A stretch of DNA of 64,000 bases, taken from the NCBI RefSeq assembly GCF_910592395.1, contig NC_088308.1, forward strand, positions 18,553,501 through 18,617,500, in the 5' to 3' direction. How positions within the stretch are numbered: position 1 is the first letter of the stretch; each line of letters opens with the position of its first letter. Shown piece after piece: positions 36,573 through 46,939 of this stretch. The notes beneath the pieces were generated by a model. It had not been told where the DNA came from. It saw only the letters and a list, made by a program, of their open reading frames with translations, and did not search any database. A program made the translations under genes and the position numbers. The stretch is from Lineus longissimus (lineage: Eukaryota > Nemertea > Pilidiophora > Heteronemertea > Lineidae).

Positions 36573-39479
36573 GGGACGTCCAAACATGAGTTATTAGTAT
36601 TTTATGATTCTTTGTTGAAGGACTATATTTTTATCAATTAATGTAATGTTGCTCAACTTCTGTTGATTATTATTCAATTTCTGTTTGGCGTTGGTCTCAA
36701 TCTAAGCTTCCACATTACCTAACAGGGCTCAGGATCATATATTAACCCCCTTATGATGTCTAACTGCATCACACTCCCTACAGGACATCACAATCTTTGT
36801 CCTGGAGTTCAATCACATCCCAACAGATGGCGCACAAGCAAGCTCTTGTGCATTTTGAAACCATGGTTTAGACCTACTGTGAAGCCAGCCAGGTGCTGTT
36901 CATTTTGCTTTAACCTTCTTGGAAGCTGCTAGAGATGTGAATAAATTTGTTATGAATTGAATATGATTTTTATCACATATAAGATCGCCTTGGCTAATAA
37001 TCAGTTCGGATTTAGGGTACATAGGCTACAGAACCTGAACAGTTCTGGGGATCCGCCATGTGGTTGTGGCGTATTACATGACATCATCGCATGAACATTC
37101 CATGTCTTTGGCCTGGGCTTTGGGTGAACGATAGTAAGAAAAGAAAGTAGGAGATTATTGCCAGTTATTCACATTGTTAGGAATGATGGTCATTAGGAAG
37201 ATTTAAAGAAATATCTGAGACAGTCATTTTGGTCAGTTTTGATTTATGAACCTGTCTTTGTTTGTCTTTGGTTATTACTGCGGACAAGCGCGTCACAAGC
37301 ACACCCTGCTTTACACACAGCAAGAACAGTCAAATGGTAACGTCATGGTTATTTAGGGTGCACAGGGTCTTTTTGATGCCACTGGTTTTACCCAGCTCGA
37401 GTGTTGTGTGGTAGTGAACTACCCCGCAAACAAATATTATGATCAATGGACTCTTCTCCTTGGGGTGCAAAGGTCACTATGCTTGTAGTCCATCACAGTG
37501 GTTATGGTCATTGCAACTTTATGCATAATCCACCAGGTAAGATGACAACGGGGGGGGGGGGGCTGAAAGGTTCCGATTAGTGATGGTGTCCCAACAGGCG
37601 AGTCAATGAGAAAAAAGCTGTTTCTCTTTCAGAAAACTTTATTGTTGTACATCACAAGGAAAACACATGACGATTTGCAATGTAGTGTAGGAGGAAACCC
37701 GCATACCGGGAGAAAACCTACGCAATCGGAGGGAGTCGCCATCTCCATCACACAGGTGATAGGTGCTTATGTTTGAAATGACTTAATACATTGTACATTA
37801 TAGTTTACACAATGATCATAGTACATTAATTTTTGCTGCACCACTCCGAAAGCCCAATATGAGAAGAGGACCAGGAGATAGGACAGTAACACTATCCCTT
37901 TAAGACGTGGTCAACTTCTTTACAAGATGTCACAAAGAAACACTGATAAGTGTCCTTGCAACACAATGCTAAATTGACATCAAACACAATAGACTCAACT
38001 ACTCCACCACAATGGTTTGAGTTAGCACTAAACCTCTTCATACATTCATAGCTATTGTATTAAAACCTATTGTTCATGCCTTCAGGTGAGCTATGTGAGC
38101 TTACAATAGGTTTGGTCACTGCTGTTGATTTGCAGGACCCAATTTGAATAACAAAGGAACCACATTTGTCATGGCCACTGGACAGAGATGGCTGCCACTT
38201 AGCATGACAAAGGAGCAGTTCTGACATGTCATTTGCATCACAAAAGAGGTGACCTTGGCAGGGCAAAGATTAATAGTCGGCTTTGCCATACTTTTTGCCA
38301 AGTCATGGAGTCTAGATCTCATTTAGACATTTTACAAAATATTTACAAACAGGATTTACAAATACATTCATACATTCATACAGGACAAAAACGTTAAAAC
38401 GTCTAAAAGTTGACGTTTTTAAATTACACTTTTCTCAATCAATTCAGTATCAAGTCAAAAAATTGTCATCACGGAACCGTTGTGCTCACCTACTGCCCAA
38501 GGAGATGTACCCATGGACAACATCTTCATCAACAATTTGGGGTCCCTGGTAAGCCGTAACAAAACATGCATGCATGACACCATTGTCTAATGACACGCTT
38601 TGAGAACGGCTCACTGTGTGACCACTAGGAAGGATCAGTCTTTAAATTTTCAATAAAACAGTGAGAGATTATCGAACTGTTTTAGTTCAACTTGAAAGAT
38701 ATTTTGGCATTTCAAAAAGGAGGAAATTCAAATTCAACATATCACTGTTGGTCATTTGTCTCGAGCATGAAGGTACATGTATTGAGCAACTGAGCCAGCC
38801 AGTGTAATGTAAGGTCCGGGGCATCGGAGCCCAGGTTATGTCAGTTGATTATGTGGTACTGATGAGATTGAGAAACAGTATGAAAGGCCTACAGTTCCAT
38901 CAGACACATGTGTTCTTGTTTCGTGGGGTCAGCGAAACAACAACACATGGACCCCATGTCTAAAGTGATGGATATACCAGTAATTAAATAAATATCTGAT
39001 GAATTCGGTGATTTTTAAGCAGGAAATAACTTTTCCCTGAAAAGAATTTCAGGGTCCTCATATGCCCAAGGCGGCTGTTGGCTTCTCTGGTAACCACAAA
39101 CAACCAATCCCCCCCCAAATTGTTGTTTCTTCTTTAATATCTTAAGCACAAAATTTAGCTTGAAAATTATTTTGTTTAGGTTCTGGTGTGCCTTATCATT
39201 GGCTCCCTTGTTAGCCAGAAACAACCCAACCCCCCCATAATTTCAATACCTTCTTTGAAAAGTGTAAGATTTTGATCCATGGCACAAGTCATGGTCACAA
39301 CCAAACATAGATTAAAATAATCTACGCTTGTCATAAGCAAGGTAAATATTTGCCCTTTCACCATCAGAAAAATTTGAATTTTCATTAAATCACCTTTCGA
39401 TCAGATATTTTAAAAAACAATAAGAAAATTGAAAACAATAAAGCCTACGGTGACAATATACAATCTAACCGTCGTACTG
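36573..39479. other. Gene-poor stretch, possibly 3' UTR of the exon at 39480-39560
   Basis: No coding exon recognised. A minus-strand AATAAA lies near 37637, which would fit the end of a ~1.8-kb 3' UTR for the terminal exon at 39.5 kb (inference). Includes a poly-G run at 37550-37562 and a pair of related segments near 39070-39120 and 39200-39240 (GGCTTCTCTGGTAACCACAA / GGCTCCCTTGTTAGCCAGAA, each followed by a C run). Confidence 0.4.
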
Positions 39480-39560
39480 TTACTTGACGGCGATGGGAGC
39501 ATGGTTGGGATGTGCTGGGTCAACAACATCCTTCTCCCTTCTGTGGGATGGCTCATCATG
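39480..39560 (-). CDS. Orphan terminal coding exon
   Basis: After a CTTTTCAG acceptor the phase-0 frame reads HDEPSHRREKDVVDPAHPNH then APIAVK and a TAA stop. The polar, His/Asp/Pro-rich tail is protein-like, but I do not recognise the family. It may be the end of the minus-strand gene whose candidate exons lie at 50.4-53.4 kb. A second frame is also open, so confidence is limited. Confidence 0.4.
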   Translation of the reverse strand, partial: HDEPSHRREKDVVDPAHPNHAPIAVK

Positions 39561-40704
39561 CTGAAAAGAAAAAGACACCATGAAATTAAGGTTGTTCATG
39601 TAGGTGCACATGCTCAAGTTGATAATTCAATGTCAAGGGGCCATTTTGCCGACCGTATTGATATATTGTAGTAGTATAGCAGACAATTCATGCTGGTTAA
39701 AAAATGTGCTATAAGGTTTCAGACAAAGAACTTTTCGAAAACATCTTCTCTGTTAAACCTTCATCCAGGACTCTCACTCTGAGCGCTGCTTTGGATTAGC
39801 AAGAGACACAAATCTGTGTTCCTCCTTGACATGCTTGATTTCATTACAATGACTAATTTTATCCTTAAAAAAAACAGCAGTTTCAGAGGGAGGTAATTTA
39901 GGACTAGAATTTGAGAGGTTTGGTCAAATGGGCGGTTCGGTTAAGGAACATTTTCCAAGTCGATTTTTGAGATTTCAGAATTGATACCGATTTGGAGGTT
40001 TTAGGTTGTCTCGCCAAAACCATGAGGTTAAGCTCCACCCTCACGGTTTTGGTTACCGACGTTGCACCAACCCAAACAGCCTACCGGTGTAACCATAACC
40101 GCTGAACTCAAAATGAGGCTTTGTTGGCACATGAAGCATCTAAGTGCGGTTCATTCTAAATCCAGGTGTTTTAGGATACTAGTTACAATGCGATTTTCAT
40201 CAGAATTGCACAGATGATAGTTTTAACCATTCTTTATATTTAATGCAAAAAAGTTGTCGCCATAATACTGCTCATATTATAATGCGACCATGAAATTCAT
40301 CAAGATCATATGATACAATTTTGATAGTTGAAGAAAAGTTTAACTGCATGGAGTTTGATTGATGGTCATTTGAATAAACCACATGTCACTATTCTGAATG
40401 AAGTCTTGCAATCATTTATGATAAATTCCTTGCGAAGATATAATGGAACCATTTCAGGGAGGTTGACCGACTCCTCAACACAATTACATTCTATGATTTT
40501 GGCCTACCCCGTATTGATATTTGGTTGCACGAGCACATGTAGAATTCACCATCTATAATCTAGTGAGTAGCACTATTGAATGGTGTTGACTTGGGTAGAC
40601 GTCATAGGAGTTGAAAATGTCCTCCTGGAAAAAGCATCCAGCCCTTTTGTTTTTGGATAGATTATGGTGTGTGGTTCTATAGAGATCCTGACCATCACTA
40701 CCTA

Positions 40705-40878
40705 AGGCCGAAGTTACATAGACCTCATTCGTTCATTTACCACGAGTCACTTTCCGGGTTTTTCTTTCATTCCTCGGTGAATGCACGCCACAAGGCCGTG
40801 CATTCACAGGGGAAAGAAAGCAAAAGGGGAAAATGAGTCCTGGGAAATGAACGAATGAGGTCTATGTAACTTCGGCCT
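40705..40878. mobile_element. 174-bp palindromic MITE, TA target
   Basis: The left end AGGCCGAAGTTACATAGACC is perfectly inverted at the right end for about 34 bp, and the match continues imperfectly almost to the centre, so the element is a near-complete fold-back. TA flanks both sides (40703-40704, 40879-40880). Copies 2-4 have the uninterrupted site CACTACCTAGGGACCAC, which proves the insertion and its borders. The TA target suggests Tc1/mariner-type mobilisation. Confidence 0.9.
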
Positions 40879-41148
40879 TAGGGACCACTACCAAGTCTTC
40901 AGCTGTTGTTTATCAGCAGTAGCTGATGTTCATGCTCATTACAAATAAGTGCCCGGGCAGTTTTCCAAAGAGAGGGAATCAACAGGCAGCCACAATGTAG
41001 GCAAGACAGAGTTACACAAAGTCACCAATAGGGTTCTCTCACATCTCAGCGTATGTCGAAACTATTCACGCTGTATGAGGGATATATTTAGTGCTGAATC
41101 TAATATATCTGATATCGGGTAAAAAAAAGGCTGCTTATGACTCCATAT

Positions 41149-41369
41149 GTGACTCGCTCTACCAAAACTAGGCGCTTGTCGCATCTGAACTCGACAGGTT
41201 GATACGGACTTGTTGTTCATTTCCCTATTGTAGACCTTTTGTGAAATCTATTACAAACTGATTTGGTCACATTTCACAAAAGGCCTACAATAGGGAAATG
41301 AACAACAAGTCCGTATCAACCTGTCAAGTTCAGATGCGACAAGCGCCTAGTTTTGGTAGAGCGGGTCAC
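41149..41369. mobile_element. Fold-back MITE A
   Basis: Starts GTGACTCGCTCTACCAAAAC and ends with its inverse, GTTTTGGTAGAGCGGGTCAC. The arms are about 100 bp and nearly identical. Separated from the next element by ATATAT. Confidence 0.85.
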
Positions 41370-41375
41370 ATATAT

Positions 41376-41563
41376 GTGACCCAATCCAGCAAAACCAGTC
41401 GCATGTCGCTCTGAGCTTGGCAGGTTGAGACTGACTGTTGGTTAATTTCACTATTGTCTGCCTTTTGTGAAATCTGACGACAGCAATTACTTCTATTATC
41501 TCCTGGTGTCATCTTGGCTCATCTTATGTGCGACATGCGACTTGTTTTGCTAGAACGGGTCAC
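41376..41563. mobile_element. Fold-back MITE B
   Basis: Begins GTGACCCAATCCAGCAAAAC and ends TTTGCTAGAACGGGTCAC. Same termini as element A. Its body is largely the mirror image of element C, so B plus C form a larger inverted repeat. Confidence 0.8.
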
Positions 41564-41569
41564 ATATAT

Positions 41570-41758
41570 GTGACCCACCACGACAAAATGAGTCGCATGT
41601 CGCACAGAAGATGAGCCTAAAATGACACCAGGACATAATAGAAGAAATTGATATGCTCCGATTTTACAAAAGGCAGACAATGGTGAAATGAACAACCAGT
41701 CTGTCTCAACCTGTCAAGCTCAGAGCGACATGCGACCTGTTTTGTCATGGCGGGTCAC
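41570..41758. mobile_element. Fold-back MITE C
   Basis: Begins GTGACCCACCACGACAAAAT and ends TTTGTCATGGCGGGTCAC, preceded by ATATAT. The intact sister copies read CTCCATATATATTTTGCTGG where copy 1 carries elements A-C. Confidence 0.8.
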
Positions 41759-42507
41759 ATATTTGGCTGGCCATTCCCACCAAAAAAAACTGCACTCGTC
41801 CATGTAAGCCAGCATATATATTGTGCGATGTCACAAGATAGTATGTCATGTCATAACGACCTCTGTTGTGGTGAGGTGCATCATTTTCATAATTGCCCCA
41901 CGCTATTGTCTCTGGTAATTTGTTAGCTGAGTCACTGCCTGTATGTGGACCAGTTACTCAATGACCTCAGCTAGTAGTAATGCTGATTCCAAGTCAAAAA
42001 AGAAAGGAATCTGTGATGATTGCGAATATTGGGAGAGGCAGACTTCTGATGAAGTTGTAATTGTTATCATTTGTAGCTGTCGGTCTAACTGGATATTTGT
42101 CAGCAGACCATACCCTATCGCATGCCTATCTTAAGAAAATGTGTCAGATAGGATGCTATGAAGGATTCTGGTGTAGCAGGAATATTTGTCCCAGGATAGA
42201 ATGTCACAGGAGCAAATTAATCTATCATTCAATTTAAGCTAGAGAGTTGAATAGCAAATGCCTTTGGTCTTAATAGAACTATACCTTAATTCTATGTAGG
42301 ACATTTAAAAATGCTACAGCGGCTTAGGCTTCAGCCTACCCCGTATTGATACTTGGTCGCACAAGCACATGTAGAACGGTCCTCAATTCAACATCTATAA
42401 TCTAGTGAGTAGCACTATCGAACGGTGTTGACTAGGGCAGACATAGGAGTTGAAAATGTCCTCCTGGAAAAAGCATCCAGCTCTTTTGTTTTTGGACAGA
42501 TTATGGT

Positions 42508-42789
42508 GTGTGGTTCTATAGAGATCCTGATCATCACTACCTAGGGACCACTACCAAGTCTTCAGCCGTTGTTTATCAGCAGCAGCTGATGTTCATGCTC
42601 ATTACAAATAAGTGCCCGGGCAGTTTCCCGAGAGAAGAGAGGGAATCAATCGGCAGCCACCAGGTTGGCAAGATAAAGTTACACAAAGTCACCAATAGGG
42701 TTCTCTCACATCTCAGCGTATGTCGAAACTATTCACGCTGTATGAGGGATATATTTAGTGCTGAATCTAATATATCTGATATCGGGTAA
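42508..42789 (+). CDS. Conserved open frame in copy 2 of the tandem unit (unknown)
   Basis: Reads VWFYRDPDHHYLGTTTKSSA onward and ends CRNYSRCMRDIFSAESNISDIG. It is intact in copies 2, 3 and 4 (43571-43852, 46308-46589) and broken in copy 1. The frame has no Met near its start, so it would need an upstream exon. The frame ends just before GGGTAAAA, so a splice donor is conceivable. No family recognised; it may be a captured exon or chance preserved by recent duplication. Confidence 0.25.
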   Translation: MWFYRDPDHHYLGTTTKSSAVVYQQQLMFMLITNKCPGSFPREERESIGSHQVGKIKLHKVTNRVLSHLSVCRNYSRCMRDIFSAESNISDIG

Positions 42790-43000
42790 AAAAAAGGCTG
42801 CTTATGACTCCATATATATTTTGCTGGCCATTCCCACCAAAAAAAACTGCACTAGTCCATGTAGGCCAGCATATATATTGTGCGACGTCACAATATTGTA
42901 TGTCACGTCATAAACGACCTCTGTTGTGTTGAGGTGCGTCATTTTCATAAGTGCCCAACGCTATCATCTCTGGTAATTTGTTAGCGGAGTCACTGCCTGT

Positions 43001-43192
43001 ATGTTGACCAGTTACTCAATGACCTCAGCAAGTAGTAATGCTGATTCCAAGTCAAAAAAGAAAGGAATCTGTGATGATTGCGAATATTGGGAGAGGCAGA
43101 ATTCTGATGAAGTTGTAATTGTTATCATTTGTAGCTGTCGGTCTAACTGGATATTTGTCAGCAGACCATACCCTATCGCATGCCTATCTTAA
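43001..43192 (+). CDS. Conserved 63-residue open frame in the tandem unit (unknown)
   Basis: ATG-initiated frame with a Ser-rich start, a basic KSKKKGICDDCEYWERQ segment holding a CxxC pair, and a hydrophobic tail VVIVIICSC. Present in copies at 41943-42134, 43001-43192 and 44064-44255, and deleted in copy 4. No family recognised. Confidence 0.25.
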   Translation: MLTSYSMTSASSNADSKSKKKGICDDCEYWERQNSDEVVIVIICSCRSNWIFVSRPYPIACLS

Positions 43193-43373
43193 GAAAATGT
43201 GTAAGATAGGATGCTATGAAGGATTCTGGTGTAGCAGGAATATTTGTCCCAGGATAGAATGTTGCAGGAGCAAATTATTCTATCATTCAATTTAAGCTAG
43301 ACAGTTGAATAGCAAATGCCTTTGGTCTTAATAGAACTATACCTTAATTCATTACTATGTAGGACATTTAAAA

Positions 43374-44436
43374 ATGCTACAGCGGCTTTGGCTTCAGCCT
43401 ACCCCGTATTGATACTTGGTCGCACAAGCACATGTAGAACGGTCTTCAATTCAACATCTATAATCTAGTGAGTAGCACTATCGAACGGTGTTGACTGGGG
43501 CAGACATAGGAGTTGAAAATGTCCTCCTGGAAAAAGCATCCAGCTCTTTTGTTTTTGGACAGATTATGGTGTGTGGTTCTATAGAGATCCTGATCATCAC
43601 TACCTAGGGACCACTACCAAGTCTTCAGCCGTTGTTTATCAGCAGCAGCTGATGTTCATGCTCATTACAAATAAGTGCCCGGGCAGTTTTCCGAGAGAAG
43701 AGAGGGAATCAATCGGCAGCCACCAGGTTGGCAAGATAAAGTTACACAAAGTCACCAATAGGGTTCTCTCACATCTCAGCGTATGTCGAAACTATTCACG
43801 CTGTATGAGGGATATATTTAGTGCTGAATCTAATATATCTGATATCGGGTAAAAAAAAGGCTGCTTATGACTCCATATATATTTTGCTGGCCATTCCCAC
43901 CAAAAAAAACTGCACTAGTCCATGTAGGCCAGCATATATATTGTGCGACGTCACAATATTGTATGTCACGTCATAAACGACCTCTGTTGTGTTGAGGTGC
44001 GTCATTTTCATAAGTGCCCAACGCTATCATCTCTGGTAATTTGTTAGCGGAGTCACTGCCTGTATGTTGACCAGTTACTCAATGACCTCAGCAAGTAGTA
44101 ATGCTGATTCCAAGTCAAAAAAGAAAGGAATCTGTGATGATTGCGAATATTGGGAGAGGCAGAATTCTGATGAAGTTGTAATTGTTATCATTTGTAGCTG
44201 TCGGTCTAACTGGATATTTGTCAGCAGACCATACCCTATCGCATGCCTATATTAAGAAAATGTGTAAGATAGGATGCTATGAAGGATTCTGGTGTAGCAG
44301 GAATATTTGTCCCAGGATAGAATGTTGCAGGAGCAAATTATTCTATCATTCAATTTAAGCTAGACAGTTGAATAGCAAATGCCTTTGGTCTTAATAGAAC
44401 TATACCTTAATTCATTACTATGTAGGACATTTAATG
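43374..44436 (+). repeat. Copy 3 of the ~1.06-kb tandem family
   Basis: 1,063-bp unit. The frame 43571-43852 is residue-for-residue identical to that of copy 2, and the 63-codon frame 44064-44255 differs from copy 2 only at its last residue. The duplication is therefore recent. The following junction is occupied by the element at 44435-46108. Confidence 0.92.
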
Positions 44437-45989
44437 AAACGGCCAGGGGCCATTGTGCTCACCGTATAGATATTTGGTGCTTTGGAATTCATCCAGATTA
44501 AGAAACGTACATGTATAGTATATAGGTCAAACCAAAGTCGGTATGACATGTGATGTATCGTTGCTTGGAGTAAGTACCAAAAGAATATCATCAAAAACAA
44601 GTCACTAATTAACGAGATATTGCACTTTTTACCTATTTTAGTTTTGGCCTCCTGGTGGCCGAGTTGAGTACCAGATCAGATCGAAATTCCGTGTCCGAGG
44701 TTACATGACGAAGGGAGTCATGTGTAAAAAATTTCAAGTTCAAAGCTGTAGTGGTTAAGAAACGTGCCATAGTTACAATCAAACGACCAATTTACACCAT
44801 TTGACCTCTGTGACCTTGAAAAGCAGGTCAGATCAAAAACTCATATGATATGTGATGTATCCTTGCTAGGAGAACCTACCATAAAAATGTTATTGAAAAC
44901 GAATCACTAAAAATAAGCAAGATATTGCACTTCTTACTTTTTCCATTATGGCCCCCTGGTGGCGGAATAAAGAATCAGATCGGGCCAAAATTCGGCATCA
45001 GAGGTTATCTGATGTAGGGGGTTATATGCACCAAGTTTCAAGTTCATAGCTTTACTGGTTAAGAAACGTGCCATAGTTTACACTCTAACGGCCAATTTAC
45101 GCCATATGACCTCTGTGACCTTGAAAAGTAGGTCAAATTGAAAACCCGTAAGGTATGTGATGTATTCTTCCAAAGAGTACCTACCATAAAAATCTTATCG
45201 AAAACAAGTCACTTATAAGCGAGATATCACACTTTTTAGATCTCCACTTTTGGCCCCCTGGTGGCAAAGTTGAGAATCAGATCAAACTGAAATTCAGCAC
45301 CAGAGGCTATGTGATATAGGGGGTTATATGTACCAAGTTTCAAGTTCATAGCTTTAGTGGTTAAGAAACGTGCCATAGTTTACACTCTAACGGCCAATTT
45401 ACGCCATATGACCTCTATGACTTTGAAAAGTAGGTCAAATTGAAAACCCGTACGATATGTGATGTATTTTTCCTAAGAGTACCTACCATAAAAATCATAT
45501 CGAAAACAAGTCACTTATAAGCGAGATATCACACTTTTTAGATTTCCACTTTTGGCCCCCTGGTGGCAAAGTTGAGAATCAGATCAAACTGAAATTCAGC
45601 AACAAAGGCTATGTGATATAGGGGGTTATATGTACCGAGTTTCAAGTTCATAGCTTTAGTGGTTAAGAAACGTGCCATAGTTTACACTCTAATGGCCAAT
45701 TTACGCCATATGACCTCTGTGACCTTGAAAAGTAGGTCAAATTAAAAACCCGTACGATATGAGATGTATATTTGCTATGAGTACCTACAACAAAAGTTTC
45801 ATCGAAAACAAGTCACTAATAAGCGAGATATCACACTTTTTAGATATCAACATTTGGCCCCCTGGTGGCCAAACAGAGAATCAGATCGGACCGAAAATCA
45901 GTGTCACAGGTCAGCTGACCTAGGGCATTCTGTGTACAAGGTTTCAAATTCATAGCCCTGGCAGTTAAGAAACGTGCCACTGTTAGGAT

Positions 45990-46068
<79 letters not shown>

Positions 46069-46108
46069 ACACAGCGCTATCATATAGACTCCCCTTACGG
46101 TGAGCCAA
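44435..46108 (+). mobile_element. ~1.67-kb element with 302-bp tandem core and (CGA)n tail
   Basis: Begins TGAAACGGCCAGGGGCCATT and ends CCCCTTACGGTGAGCC. The core is about five units of ~302 bp (AAGAAACGTGCCATAG at 44757, 45061, 45363, 45665 and a variant at 45967), followed by a (CGA)n microsatellite at 45991-46067. It sits exactly at the junction between copies 3 and 4 (GGACATTTAA | AAAAATGCTACAGC); the empty junction GGACATTTAAAAATGCTAC is present at 42301 and 43365. The layout of unique 5' end, tandem core, microsatellite and short 3' end resembles the pearl/Helentron-associated (HINE) elements of bivalves. That assignment is inference. Confidence 0.8.
45991..46067 (+). repeat. (CGA)n microsatellite
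   Basis: About 26 uninterrupted CGA triplets. Confidence 0.97.
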
Positions 46109-46110
46109 AA

Positions 46111-46912
46111 ATGCTACAGCGGCTTTGGCTTCAGCCAACCCAATATTGATACTTGGTTGCACAAGCACATGTAGAACGGTCTTCAATTCAACATCTATAA
46201 TCTAGTGAGTAGCACTATCGAACGGTGTTGACTGGGGCAGACATAGGAGTTGAAAATGTCCTCCTGGAAAAAGCATCCAGCTCTTTTGTTTTTGGACAGA
46301 TTATGGTGTGTGGTTCTATAGAGATCCTGACCATCACTACCTAGGGACCACTACCAAGTCTTCAGCCGTTGTTTATCAGCAGCAGCTGATGTTCATGCTC
46401 ATTACAAATTCGTGCCCAGGCAGTTTTCCGAGAGAAGATAGGGAATCAATCGGCAGTCACCAGGTTGGCAAGATAAAGTTACACAAAGTCCCCAATAGGG
46501 TTCTCTCACATCTCAGCGTATGTCGAAACTATTCACGCTGTATGAGGGATATATTTAGTGCTGAATCTAATATATCTGATATCAGGTAACAAAAGGCTGC
46601 TTATGACTCCATATATATTTTGCTGGCCATTCCCACCAAAAAAAACTGCACTCGTCCATGCAGGCCAGCATATATATTGTGCGATGTCACAAGATAGTAC
46701 ATTGTAGTATGTCATGTCATAACGACCTCTGTTGTGGTGAGGTGCATCATTTTCGTAAGTGCCCTACGCTACTGTCTCTGGTAATTATTTAGCTGAGTCA
46801 CAGGAGCAAATTTATAATCTATCATTCAATTTAAGCTAGAGAGTTGAAAAGCAAATGCCTTTCGTCTTAATAGAACAATACCTTAATTCATTACTATGTG
46901 GGACATTCAAAA
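46111..46912 (+). repeat. Copy 4 of the tandem family, with a 261-bp internal deletion
   Basis: 802 bp against 1,063 bp in copies 2 and 3. The missing part runs from GAGTCAC (46796) to TCACAGGAGC, which removes the 63-codon frame. The frame 46308-46589 stays intact with a handful of substitutions. A stub of a further copy (ATGCTACAGCGGCTTAGGCT) follows at 46913. Confidence 0.88.
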
Positions 46913-46939
46913 ATGCTACAGCGGCTTAGGCTTCAGCAT

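Larger units (their letters stand above)
40502..42310 (+). repeat. Copy 1 of the ~1.06-kb tandem family (diverged, with insertions)
   Basis: Shares the landmarks CCTACCCCGTATTGAT, GGAAAAAGCATCCAGC and CTGATATCGGGTAAAA with the later copies. It is expanded by a 174-bp MITE (40705-40878) and three fold-back elements (41149-41758). Its longer internal frame is broken by a TAG (CAGCAGTAG, near 40919), unlike copies 2-4. Confidence 0.85.
42311..43373 (+). repeat. Copy 2 of the ~1.06-kb tandem family
   Basis: 1,063-bp unit beginning ATGCTACAGCGGCTTAGGCT. Nearly identical to copy 3. It contains a stop-to-stop frame ending at 42789 (about 112 codons, no early Met) and a 63-codon ATG frame in the next unit half. 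Confidence 0.92.

Noticed and set aside
45983-46186. Poly-Val frame antisense to the (CGA)n microsatellite
   Set aside because: Pure microsatellite translation with no gene context.
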